This document shows, piece after piece, positions 18,667 to 25,721 of a DNA stretch of 64,000 nucleotides (position 1 is the stretch's first letter; every line of letters starts with the position of its first letter). The notes under the pieces were generated by a model. It searched no databases. It was not told the origin of the DNA and saw only the letters and a list, made by a program, of their open reading frames with translations. The stretch is from positions 124,001-188,000 of the forward strand of contig CAVZTJ010000001.1 of assembly GCA_963778075.1 (NCBI GenBank), given 5' to 3'. The translations under genes were made by a program, and so were the position numbers. The stretch is from JASHPR01 sp963778075 (GTDB lineage Bacteria > Actinomycetota > Actinomycetes > Streptosporangiales > Streptosporangiaceae).

Positions 18667-20502
18667 ATGAGCATCCGAAGACTCAGATCCCTGTCGGTGC
18701 CGCTGGCGATCGCGGCATCAGCCTCGCTCGTCGCGGCGTGCTCGTCGTCTGGATCGGCCAGCGGCAGCAGCAACGCGACGTTCACCACCATCGGCTACAC
18801 CACCGTCATCACCCCGGGCGCGCCGATGAACCCGTTCAACGCGACGAACAACGTCTTCCCCACCTTCGACGCGATGCAGCTCGGCTGGAACGCCGGCAAC
18901 TCGGCCAGCCCGAACCAGGAGCTGCCCGGGCTGGCCTCGTCCTGGTCGCTGTCGTCGAGCGGCACGTCGCTGACCGTGCACCTGCAGCCGGGTGCCAAGT
19001 GGTCCAACGGCAAGCCCGTCACGGCTACCGACGTGGTGGACTCGGCGGCGATCTGGTTCTGCCAGGGCGCCGCGCAGGTGTACAACCTGGGCAGCGTCAC
19101 CGCCGACAACTCCAGCACGGTCACGCTCACGGAGGCCCCGGGTGCGCACAACAACCTGTTCGAGACCGTGCTGGGTGGCGCGTCCGGCGCCGCGACGCAG
19201 TGGATCGTGCCGTCTTCTGAGTACGGAAGCCTGCTGCCATCCAGCATCTGGTCGACGATCAAGGCCAGCGAGGGGACCGGCTCGGCTGCCACCGCGGCGA
19301 CCGCCACGCTGACCGACCTGGCCAAGAAGATCGACGCCTTCGCGCCGAAGACCGACATCTCCGCGGGGCCGTTCTACATCAAGCGGCTGAACAACAGCCA
19401 GGCGCTGCTGGTGAAGAACCCGGACTTCTACGCGGCGGGCAAGATCCATGTCGGCACGGTGATCATGGAGCACCAGAGCAGCACCCAGCAGATCGTCAGC
19501 TACCTGGATGCCGGAACACTCGACGCCGCGCCGTACACGGCCATGGCCACGAATGTGTACAAGCAGGTCGTGGCCGCGGGGAACACCGCCGTGCGGATGC
19601 CCTCGCTGGTCGCGTCGGCACTGACCTTCGACGAGCAGGTCGCTCCGTACAACAACCTCGCGGTGCGCCAGGCCCTGGCGTACGTGATCAACCGCAGTGC
19701 GGTGCAGAAGGTCGGCGAGCCCACCAGCGGCACGCCGTCGACGACGATCACCGGCGCGGTCTCGAGTGCGCTGCCCGACTACCTCACCTCGGCCCAGCAG
19801 GCCAGCCTGAACCCGTACTCGCCCGACACCGCCAAGGCGACGTCGCTGCTGAAAGGAGCGGGCCTGACGCTGAAGAGCGGCCAGTGGTACCTGCCAAACG
19901 GCAAGCCGTGGACGATCACGCTGCCGGTGCCGCAGGGCTTCGCCGACTGGCAGTCGGCTTCGTCGGTGATCAAGTCCGAGCTCACCAGCTTCGGCATCCC
20001 GACCACCGTCACCGGCGGGCCAGCCTGGACCAGCTACCAGCCCAATCTGTTCACCGGCAAATACCCCGTCGGCTGGTGGCTGATCGCGCTCGGCCCCGGC
20101 GCCTACGACACGTTCGCCCGCATCTACGGAACCTACGACGGCTACATCCCGTCCGGAGCCACGGTGAACCGGTACTCGGCCGGAAACGCGGCAGCGGACA
20201 ACTTCCTCAACACCCCGAACACCGTGACCGTCCCCCGGCTGGGATCGGTGAACCCGGGCCAGCTCACCTTCCAGCTGAGCCAGCTCAACCTCAATACCGC
20301 GACCGGCCTGGCGCAGCAGAAGGCGATCGCCGCAAAGGTGATACAGGCGGTCAACTACGAGGTTCCGGTCATCCAGCTCTGGGACTACATCGACGTCCAG
20401 TTTGTCAACAGCAAGCGGTTCACCGGCTGGCCGACCAGCGACGCGGTCGTCGGCCAGGACCCCGGAGTGTGGATGGCGGACGGCTACGTGCGCGCCAAGT
20501 AG
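18667..20502 (+). CDS. ABC transporter substrate-binding lipoprotein, family 5
   Basis: The 611-aa protein has a lipoprotein signal (MSIRRLRSLSVPLAIAASAS, lipobox LVAAC) and the family-5 fold of peptide/oligosaccharide-binding proteins: NPFNATNNVFPTFDAMQ near the N-terminus, HLQPGAKWSNGKPVTATDVV, and a C-terminal VNYEVPVIQLWDYIDVQ. It should capture the substrate outside the membrane for the two permeases downstream. Its place between the murQ/murR pair and a BadF-type sugar kinase suggests a muropeptide or amino sugar, which is inference. A strong hairpin separates it from the permease gene. Confidence 0.85.
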   Translation: MSIRRLRSLSVPLAIAASASLVAACSSSGSASGSSNATFTTIGYTTVITPGAPMNPFNATNNVFPTFDAMQLGWNAGNSASPNQELPGLASSWSLSSSGTSLTVHLQPGAKWSNGKPVTATDVVDSAAIWFCQGAAQVYNLGSVTADNSSTVTLTEAPGAHNNLFETVLGGASGAATQWIVPSSEYGSLLPSSIWSTIKASEGTGSAATAATATLTDLAKKIDAFAPKTDISAGPFYIKRLNNSQALLVKNPDFYAAGKIHVGTVIMEHQSSTQQIVSYLDAGTLDAAPYTAMATNVYKQVVAAGNTAVRMPSLVASALTFDEQVAPYNNLAVRQALAYVINRSAVQKVGEPTSGTPSTTITGAVSSALPDYLTSAQQASLNPYSPDTAKATSLLKGAGLTLKSGQWYLPNGKPWTITLPVPQGFADWQSASSVIKSELTSFGIPTTVTGGPAWTSYQPNLFTGKYPVGWWLIALGPGAYDTFARIYGTYDGYIPSGATVNRYSAGNAAADNFLNTPNTVTVPRLGSVNPGQLTFQLSQLNLNTATGLAQQKAIAAKVIQAVNYEVPVIQLWDYIDVQFVNSKRFTGWPTSDAVVGQDPGVWMADGYVRAK

Positions 20503-20509
20503 GCACCGT

Positions 20510-20538
20510 CAGGGTCCGGGGCCGCGCTCCGGACCCTG
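20510..20538 (+). terminator. Intra-operon hairpin after the binding-protein gene
   Basis: CAGGGTCCGG (20510-20519) and CCGGACCCTG (20529-20538) form a perfect 10-bp stem with a 9-nt loop, starting 8 bp after the binding-protein stop codon and ending 38 bp before the permease start. It has no T-run. Such hairpins commonly stabilise or partly terminate the transcript so that the binding protein is made in excess. Confidence 0.6.
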
Positions 20539-20576
20539 ACCTGACGTTGACGACGGCACGAGCGAAAGGCGGCGAG

Positions 20577-21569
20577 GTGCGGCTGGCGCGACTGCTCGCG
20601 GCGAAGGCCGTGACTGGCCTGGTCATGATCTGGGTCGTAGCCTCCGCGATGTTCTTCCTGGTCCTGGACATGCCCGGGAACCCTGCCCAGGCACGGGAGG
20701 CACAGGACATCCTGCACGGCATGACGCCGGCGCAGGCGCAGCGGGAAACCGCGGCGATGTTCGGCTTCGTCCCCAAGCAGCCCCTGGCCGACCAGTACGG
20801 GCACTACATCTGGCAACTGCTCCACTTCAACCTGGGCGTGTCGATCGCGCAGGAGGGCACGCCGGTCGCGCACATCGTCGCCTCCGCGTTCCCGTGGACC
20901 GTGATTCTCGCGCTGTCCGGGATCCTGATCAGCTTTCTCATCGGGGTGTCCCTGGGCGTGCTGGCAGCGGTCAAACGGAGCGCCAGGCTGGGTGACGCCC
21001 TCACGCTCGGCGGGGCGGTCGTGAACGGCATCCCGGTCTTTGTCATCGCGATCTTGCTTTTCTACCTGTTCACAACCATCTGGGCGCTGTTCCCGCAGGG
21101 CGGCAACGTCAGCATCACGTATACGCCCGGGTTCAACGCCGGGTACATCGGCTCGCTCGTCACGCACGCGGTGCTGCCGGTGACCGCCTACGTGCTGTCG
21201 ATCCTCGGCGCCTGGATGCTCACCACGAAGGCAAGCGTGATCTCGGTCCTGGGCGACGACTTCATCCTCGCCGCGGAACTGCGCGGACTGCGGCCGCTAA
21301 CCGTGGCCAGGTACATCACCCGCAACGCGATGCTGCCGCTGTTCACGATCCTCGCCATCGCGCTGGGGCTGCTGTTCAGCGGATCGATCTTCATCGAGGA
21401 TGTGTTCAACTATCCCGGCCTGGGCCAGCTCATGATCAGCAGCATCGCCACCAAGGATTATCCCGTGCTGGATGGCGCGTTCCTGCTGATCATCGTCGCG
21501 GTCATCGTCGCCAACAAGCTGGCAGACCTTAGTTATCCGTTCATCGACCCGCGGATCCGCAGGAGCTAG
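20577..21569 (+). CDS. ABC transporter permease, DppB/OppB type
   Basis: This 330-aa protein starts at GTG with GAAAGGCGG upstream (MRLARLLAAKAVTGL). It has six hydrophobic helices, the DppB N-terminal extracytoplasmic segment (LGVSIAQEGTPVAHIVASAF) and the EAA loop AAELRGLRPLTVARYITRNA, which contacts the ATPases. It forms the channel with the permease encoded 4 bp downstream. The gene order, binding protein, two permeases, two ATPases, is the usual one for family-5 importers. Confidence 0.9.
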   Translation: MRLARLLAAKAVTGLVMIWVVASAMFFLVLDMPGNPAQAREAQDILHGMTPAQAQRETAAMFGFVPKQPLADQYGHYIWQLLHFNLGVSIAQEGTPVAHIVASAFPWTVILALSGILISFLIGVSLGVLAAVKRSARLGDALTLGGAVVNGIPVFVIAILLFYLFTTIWALFPQGGNVSITYTPGFNAGYIGSLVTHAVLPVTAYVLSILGAWMLTTKASVISVLGDDFILAAELRGLRPLTVARYITRNAMLPLFTILAIALGLLFSGSIFIEDVFNYPGLGQLMISSIATKDYPVLDGAFLLIIVAVIVANKLADLSYPFIDPRIRRS

Positions 21570-21573
21570 GCCG

Positions 21574-22485
21574 ATGACCACCACGGCCGCGCTCACCCCG
21601 GAGCAGCTGCAGCGTGCCATGCGCCGGTCCCGCCAGCAGACGGTGAGCCGCTGGCGGCTGTTCGTGAACACGCCCGGCCGCATCGTGTCGTGCGCGATCC
21701 TGGTCGTCTTCACGTTGATGGCCATCGGCGGCCAGTACCTGTATCCGGCGAACCTGCCGATAGATCCGGACAACATCTATGCGCCGCCGAGCCTGGCGCA
21801 CCCGCTCGGCACCGACTTCGAGGGCACCGACACGCTGGCGCTGGTCGTGACCGGCGCCCGCTACGTGCTCCTTGCGGCGCTGATCGCGGCGGTGATCGCG
21901 GTGTTCATCGGCACCGCGGCGGGCCTGGCGGCCGGGTACTATCCGCGGTTCGGGGGCAGCGCGATCATGCAGGTGACGGACTTCGTGCTCGCGATACCGG
22001 GCTTCCCCGTCCTGCTCGTCCTGTCGACGATCTGGCATTTCAGTTCGGTGCTGCAGATGGGCGTGGCGCTCGGCGTCTTCGGCTGGGGCGGCATCGCGCG
22101 GGCGGTGCGCGCGCAGACGCTGTCGCTGCGCGAGCGCGGGTTCGTGGAGGCCGCCCGCGGTCTCGGCCTGCCCGGCGCGCACATCATCCGGGCCGAGGTG
22201 CTGCCGAACGTGGCGCCGTTCATCGGCATGAACCTGATGCTGCAGCTCACCGGGTTCATCTACATCGAGGTCGGGCTGTTCTTCCTGGGCGCGGTGCCGT
22301 ACAGCACGAACAACTGGGGCGTGATGCTGAACAACGCGGTGTTCCAGGCCAACGCGGTGACCAGCCCGCGGGCGCTGGCCTACCTGCTGTCGCCGCTCAT
22401 CTGCATCCTGCTGATAACGCTTGCGCTGGTGACGCTCGCGAACGCGGTCGACGAGTTCTTCAACCCGAGGCTGAGACGGATCTGA
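21574..22485 (+). CDS. ABC transporter permease, DppC/OppC type
   Basis: The 303-aa protein has the DppC layout: a cytoplasmic N-terminus, HPLGTDFEGTDTLALVVTGA (the family GTD-x-x-G-x-D segment), six helices and the EAA loop EAARGLGLPGAHIIRAEVLP. It pairs with the permease ending at 21569. Its stop codon overlaps the next start (TGATG), showing translational coupling with the first ATPase gene. Confidence 0.9.
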   Translation: MTTTAALTPEQLQRAMRRSRQQTVSRWRLFVNTPGRIVSCAILVVFTLMAIGGQYLYPANLPIDPDNIYAPPSLAHPLGTDFEGTDTLALVVTGARYVLLAALIAAVIAVFIGTAAGLAAGYYPRFGGSAIMQVTDFVLAIPGFPVLLVLSTIWHFSSVLQMGVALGVFGWGGIARAVRAQTLSLRERGFVEAARGLGLPGAHIIRAEVLPNVAPFIGMNLMLQLTGFIYIEVGLFFLGAVPYSTNNWGVMLNNAVFQANAVTSPRALAYLLSPLICILLITLALVTLANAVDEFFNPRLRRI

Positions 22486-23543
22486 TGGCTGGGGACACTG
22501 GCGAGGCGACGCTGGCCGGGCCCGCGGGGCCGCAGGAGCACCGGCCGGACGTGCCCGACGCGCCGGACGCGTCCCCGGCCGTCCGCGTGCGCAACCTCAC
22601 GGTGTCGTTCCCGACACCGGACGGGCCGTTGCCAGCGGTCGCGGGGGTGTCGCTGGATCTCGCCCGCGGCCAGGTCACCGGTCTGGTCGGCGAGTCCGGG
22701 TCCGGCAAATCCACGCTGGCGCTGACGCTGCTGGGTGCCGTCCCCGCACCCGGGCACGTCACCTCGGGCTCGGTCGTCATCGACGACGTCGGTGACATCC
22801 TGGCGCTGCGCCGGCCGGAGCTGCGGCGGGTGCGCGGCGCCAAGATCGGCTACGTGTTCCAGGCGTCGCAGAACTCGCTGAACCCCCTCAAGCCGGTCGG
22901 CAAGCAGGTGCTGGACGTCGGCCGCTCGCACGGCGTGAGCGACGTGCGCAAGCTGCTGCACAGCGCCCGGCTGCTCATCGACGAAATGGGCCTGGACGCC
23001 GAGCGGGTGCTCGCCTCCTATCAGCATGAGCTGTCCGGCGGCATGCGCCAGCGGGTCGGCATTGTGCTCGCCCTGGTGCTCAACGCGCACGTGCTGATCC
23101 TGGACGAGCCGACGACCGCGCTGGACACGCTGACCCAGGCGTCGGTGCTCGAGATCGTCAGGAAGGTGCACGCCGAGCGCCACCTCACCACGCTGGTCAT
23201 CTCGCACGACATGGGCGTCGTCGGTGACCTGGCCGACCGGATGGCGGTCATGTACGCAGGCCGGATCGTCGAGGAAGGCCCCACGGCCGAGGTGCTCGCA
23301 AGCCCGAAGCACCCTTACACCCGCGGGCTGCTCACCGCGATGCCGAGGATCACGGGCGACGTCGCGGAGGCCCGGCCGCTGCCGGGCCGGGTGCCAGACC
23401 TGGCCTCGGTGCCGCGGCGGGGCTGCGTGTTCCGGCCACGCTGCCCGCTGGCCACCGACATCTGCGCGACCACCGAACCAGCGGACACGATGCTCGGCGG
23501 CCGGCGGTTCGCCTGCCACGTCACCGCCGGGGAGGCCGCGTGA
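22485..23543 (+). CDS. ABC transporter ATP-binding protein, OppD/DppD type
   Basis: The 352-aa ATPase has Walker A GESGSGKST, the Q-loop segment VFQASQNSLNPL, the signature LSGGM, Walker B LILDEPT and the switch histidine in ISHDMGVV. The C-terminal oligopeptide-transporter extension (GRVPDLASVPRRGCVFRPRC, with cysteines that in relatives hold an iron-sulfur cluster) is present. The start ATG overlaps the permease stop. It energises import together with the following ATPase, whose gene overlaps by 4 bp. Confidence 0.9.
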   Translation: MAGDTGEATLAGPAGPQEHRPDVPDAPDASPAVRVRNLTVSFPTPDGPLPAVAGVSLDLARGQVTGLVGESGSGKSTLALTLLGAVPAPGHVTSGSVVIDDVGDILALRRPELRRVRGAKIGYVFQASQNSLNPLKPVGKQVLDVGRSHGVSDVRKLLHSARLLIDEMGLDAERVLASYQHELSGGMRQRVGIVLALVLNAHVLILDEPTTALDTLTQASVLEIVRKVHAERHLTTLVISHDMGVVGDLADRMAVMYAGRIVEEGPTAEVLASPKHPYTRGLLTAMPRITGDVAEARPLPGRVPDLASVPRRGCVFRPRCPLATDICATTEPADTMLGGRRFACHVTAGEAA

Positions 23544-24556
23544 TCGAGGGGCGGGCAATCACCAGGACGTTCGCCGCGCGCCGGGGAATGCTCGGCCGCA
23601 GTGGCGTCCGGGCACTGCGCGGCGTCGACTTCACGATCCCCGACCGGGGCGCGGCGTCGTTCATCGGGGAATCGGGCTGCGGCAAGACCACGCTGGGGCG
23701 GATCCTGTGCGGCCTGGAAAGCTTCGACGGCGGTGACCTGATCATCGGCGATCAGGCGATGTCCGGGCTGAAGCCGCGTCAGCGGGCGCCCTATCACCGG
23801 CGGATCCAGATGATCCATCAGGACCCGTACTCCGCGCTGAACCCAACCCGCACGATCGGGCAGATCCTGGCCGCGCCGCTCGCCCTGCGGGCGAAGCAAG
23901 TCGGCGCGGACCCGGGCTGGCTGGAGCGGCGCCGCGCCGAGCTGCTCGGGCTCGTCGGGCTCGACCCGGACTACGTTCTGCCCCGTTATCCGCACATGCT
24001 GTCCGGCGGCATGCGGCAGCGGGTGGTGATTGCGCGGGCGCTGACGGTGGACCCGGACGTCCTGGTCGCCGACGAGGCGGTCTCGATGATCGACGTGTCG
24101 CTGCGGCTCGGGATCCTGCAGCTGCTGCGTGACCTGAGGGATGCCGTCGGGGTGTCGCTGCTGTTCATCACCCACGACATCGCCACGGCCCGGTACGTCG
24201 GCCACGGCGGTCAGCTCTATGTGATCTACCGGGGCTCGGTGGTCGAGCAAGGCGACACCGACACCGTCATCCAGAACCCGGCCCACCCGTACACGCAATG
24301 CCTGCTGTCAGCGATTCCGGTGATGCGGGGCATCGAGATCCCCGGCCAGGAGCGGGTGGTACCGACCGGCCCGCTCGATGAACGGTCGGAGCCGCGGGGC
24401 TGCCTGTTCGAGCCGAGGTGCCCGTTCGCCGAGGAGGACTGCCGGGCCGCGCCTCCCGGGCTGAGCCAGCTCGGCGGCACGCAGCAGTTGCACGCGTGCC
24501 TTCACCCGGCCCGGCGGTCCGTGATCGCCGGGCCCGCCCCGGCCGGCGCGGCGTGA
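23540..24556 (+). CDS. ABC transporter ATP-binding protein, OppF/DppF type
   Basis: The 338-aa ATPase starts at GTG within the GTGA overlap with the preceding gene. It has Walker A GESGCGKTT, Q-loop MIHQDPYSALNPTRTIGQIL, signature LSGGM, and ITHDIATARYVG containing the switch histidine. The Walker B region reads LVADEAVSMIDVSLR. The C-terminal Cys-rich extension (GCLFEPRCPFAEEDC) matches OppF-type proteins. Together with the upstream ATPase it forms the heterodimeric motor. The three-copy 34-bp repeat begins right at its stop codon. Confidence 0.9.
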   Translation: MIEGRAITRTFAARRGMLGRSGVRALRGVDFTIPDRGAASFIGESGCGKTTLGRILCGLESFDGGDLIIGDQAMSGLKPRQRAPYHRRIQMIHQDPYSALNPTRTIGQILAAPLALRAKQVGADPGWLERRRAELLGLVGLDPDYVLPRYPHMLSGGMRQRVVIARALTVDPDVLVADEAVSMIDVSLRLGILQLLRDLRDAVGVSLLFITHDIATARYVGHGGQLYVIYRGSVVEQGDTDTVIQNPAHPYTQCLLSAIPVMRGIEIPGQERVVPTGPLDERSEPRGCLFEPRCPFAEEDCRAAPPGLSQLGGTQQLHACLHPARRSVIAGPAPAGAA

Positions 24557-24655
24557 CGGCCGATATCTCTTCGGCGTGGCTGGGGCTGACGGGCCGATAT
24601 CTCTTTGGCGTGGCTAGGGCTCACGAGCCGCTATCTCTTCGGCGTGGCTGGGTGC
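24555..24655. repeat. Three tandem copies of a 34-bp sequence between the importer and kinase genes
   Basis: Units at about 24555-24587, 24588-24621 and 24622-24655 share the core CGATATCTCTTCGGCGTGGC with few differences. The array starts in the stop codon of the second ATPase gene and runs into the last codons of the convergent kinase gene (its tail ...SHAEEIAAREP is encoded by the third copy and part of the second). The array could have supplied a new kinase C-terminus. Confidence 0.75.
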
Positions 24656-25564
24656 CCGGCGGGCCGCTGCCGCCTCCGCGAGGCGCACGGCGCCGGCCAC
24701 CGGCGGCTCGCGCAGTACCCGCACCGGGCTGGCCGGAAGCGCGGCGCTGACGGCCGCGGCAGTTGCGGCGCTGAGCCGTTCATTTGTCATCAGGCCGCCG
24801 GCCAGCACCACCGGCGCGCCGGCGGCCTCGAGCTGCCCGGCGGCCTGTGCCGCCAGGCCCGCCAGGGCGTCCGCCGCCTGCCGGACCAGCCCGGCGACCT
24901 CGGGGTCTGAGCAGGCCAGGATCGCTGGGGCGTGCCTTGCCCAGTTACCCGGCTCCGGTCTGCGGTAGAACTCACCCCGCAGCGCGTCCAGGTCTGGCGC
25001 GCCGGCCTCGCCGAGCAGACAAGCGCCGAGCTCACCTGGAGGCAGGCCGTCGGCGCGCCGGCCGAGCAGCGCACGGATCGCCGCGCGCACGATCCAGTAG
25101 CCGCTGCCCTCGTCGCCGAGCAGGTAGCCCCAGCCGCCCGCCCACGCTTCACACCCGTGCCACGTGCCCGTCGCGATCGACCCGGTGCCGCAGATCACCG
25201 CGACGCCCTCGGCGAGGCCCGCCGCGGGCAGGACGAGCGAGGCGTCGTCCACGACGAGCACGTCGCCGGACCGGGTGATCGGAGCCAGGCGTGTCCGCAG
25301 GAAGCCATCGGTATCGCGTGCGGTGCGCGAGCCCGCCGCTCCCGCGCAGACGGCGTCCAGCGGGCCGTCCAGACCCGGCAGCCCGGTCAGCAGCTCGTCG
25401 AGGACCGCGGCGGCCCGTTCCCGCCCGACCGCCGTCAGGCTGGCGCTGGCAGCCGTCTCGTCACCGACCACCACCCCGTTGGCGACCAACCGCATGCGAG
25501 TGCTGGTCGCGCCGATGTCCACACCGAGTACCCGGCTCAACTGCGCTGCACCACCGCTCCTCAT
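24614..25564 (-). CDS. BadF/BadG-type sugar kinase, probable GlcNAc/MurNAc kinase
   Basis: This 316-aa protein has the ASKHA phosphate-1 motif (VLGVDIGATSTRMRLV), the motif CAGAAGSRT, the phosphate-2 region (VICGTGSIATGT) and LLGDEGSGYWIVRAAIRALL, typical of N-acetylglucosamine kinases of the BadF family. A Clostridium relative (MurK) phosphorylates both MurNAc and GlcNAc. Here it would make MurNAc-6-P, the MurQ substrate, after ABC import, which does not phosphorylate. It is convergent with the importer operon. The last residues come from the 34-bp tandem repeat. Confidence 0.85.
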   Translation of the reverse strand: MRSGGAAQLSRVLGVDIGATSTRMRLVANGVVVGDETAASASLTAVGRERAAAVLDELLTGLPGLDGPLDAVCAGAAGSRTARDTDGFLRTRLAPITRSGDVLVVDDASLVLPAAGLAEGVAVICGTGSIATGTWHGCEAWAGGWGYLLGDEGSGYWIVRAAIRALLGRRADGLPPGELGACLLGEAGAPDLDALRGEFYRRPEPGNWARHAPAILACSDPEVAGLVRQAADALAGLAAQAAGQLEAAGAPVVLAGGLMTNERLSAATAAAVSAALPASPVRVLREPPVAGAVRLAEAAAARRAPSHAEEIAAREP

Positions 25565-25721
25565 GGTCTGTCCGGCCGCAGCCCGCAGCGATCAAAGGGT
25601 TCGGTCGAACGTAACAGTGTTGCTCTTGACCGCCACGGACAACATAGTTAAGAATTTTCGACATCTCGTTCCTTCTCGCCAATAACTCACGGCGATGATC
25701 CCCGAGGGAAGGACGCAGCGC
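25565..25721. promoter_or_regulatory. Divergent promoter region of the kinase and CHAP genes
   Basis: On the plus strand TTGACC, a 17-bp spacer and TAAGAA (about 25626-25655) make a plausible promoter for the CHAP gene. The stretch is more AT-rich than its surroundings (CATAGTTAAGAATTTTCG). I looked for the ATGTC-N6-TGAC element found near murQ and did not find a convincing copy here. Confidence 0.4.

Noticed and set aside
25565..25721. Third ATGTC-N6-TGAC operator upstream of the kinase
   Set aside because: Only AGTGT-N6-TGAC is present, too many mismatches.
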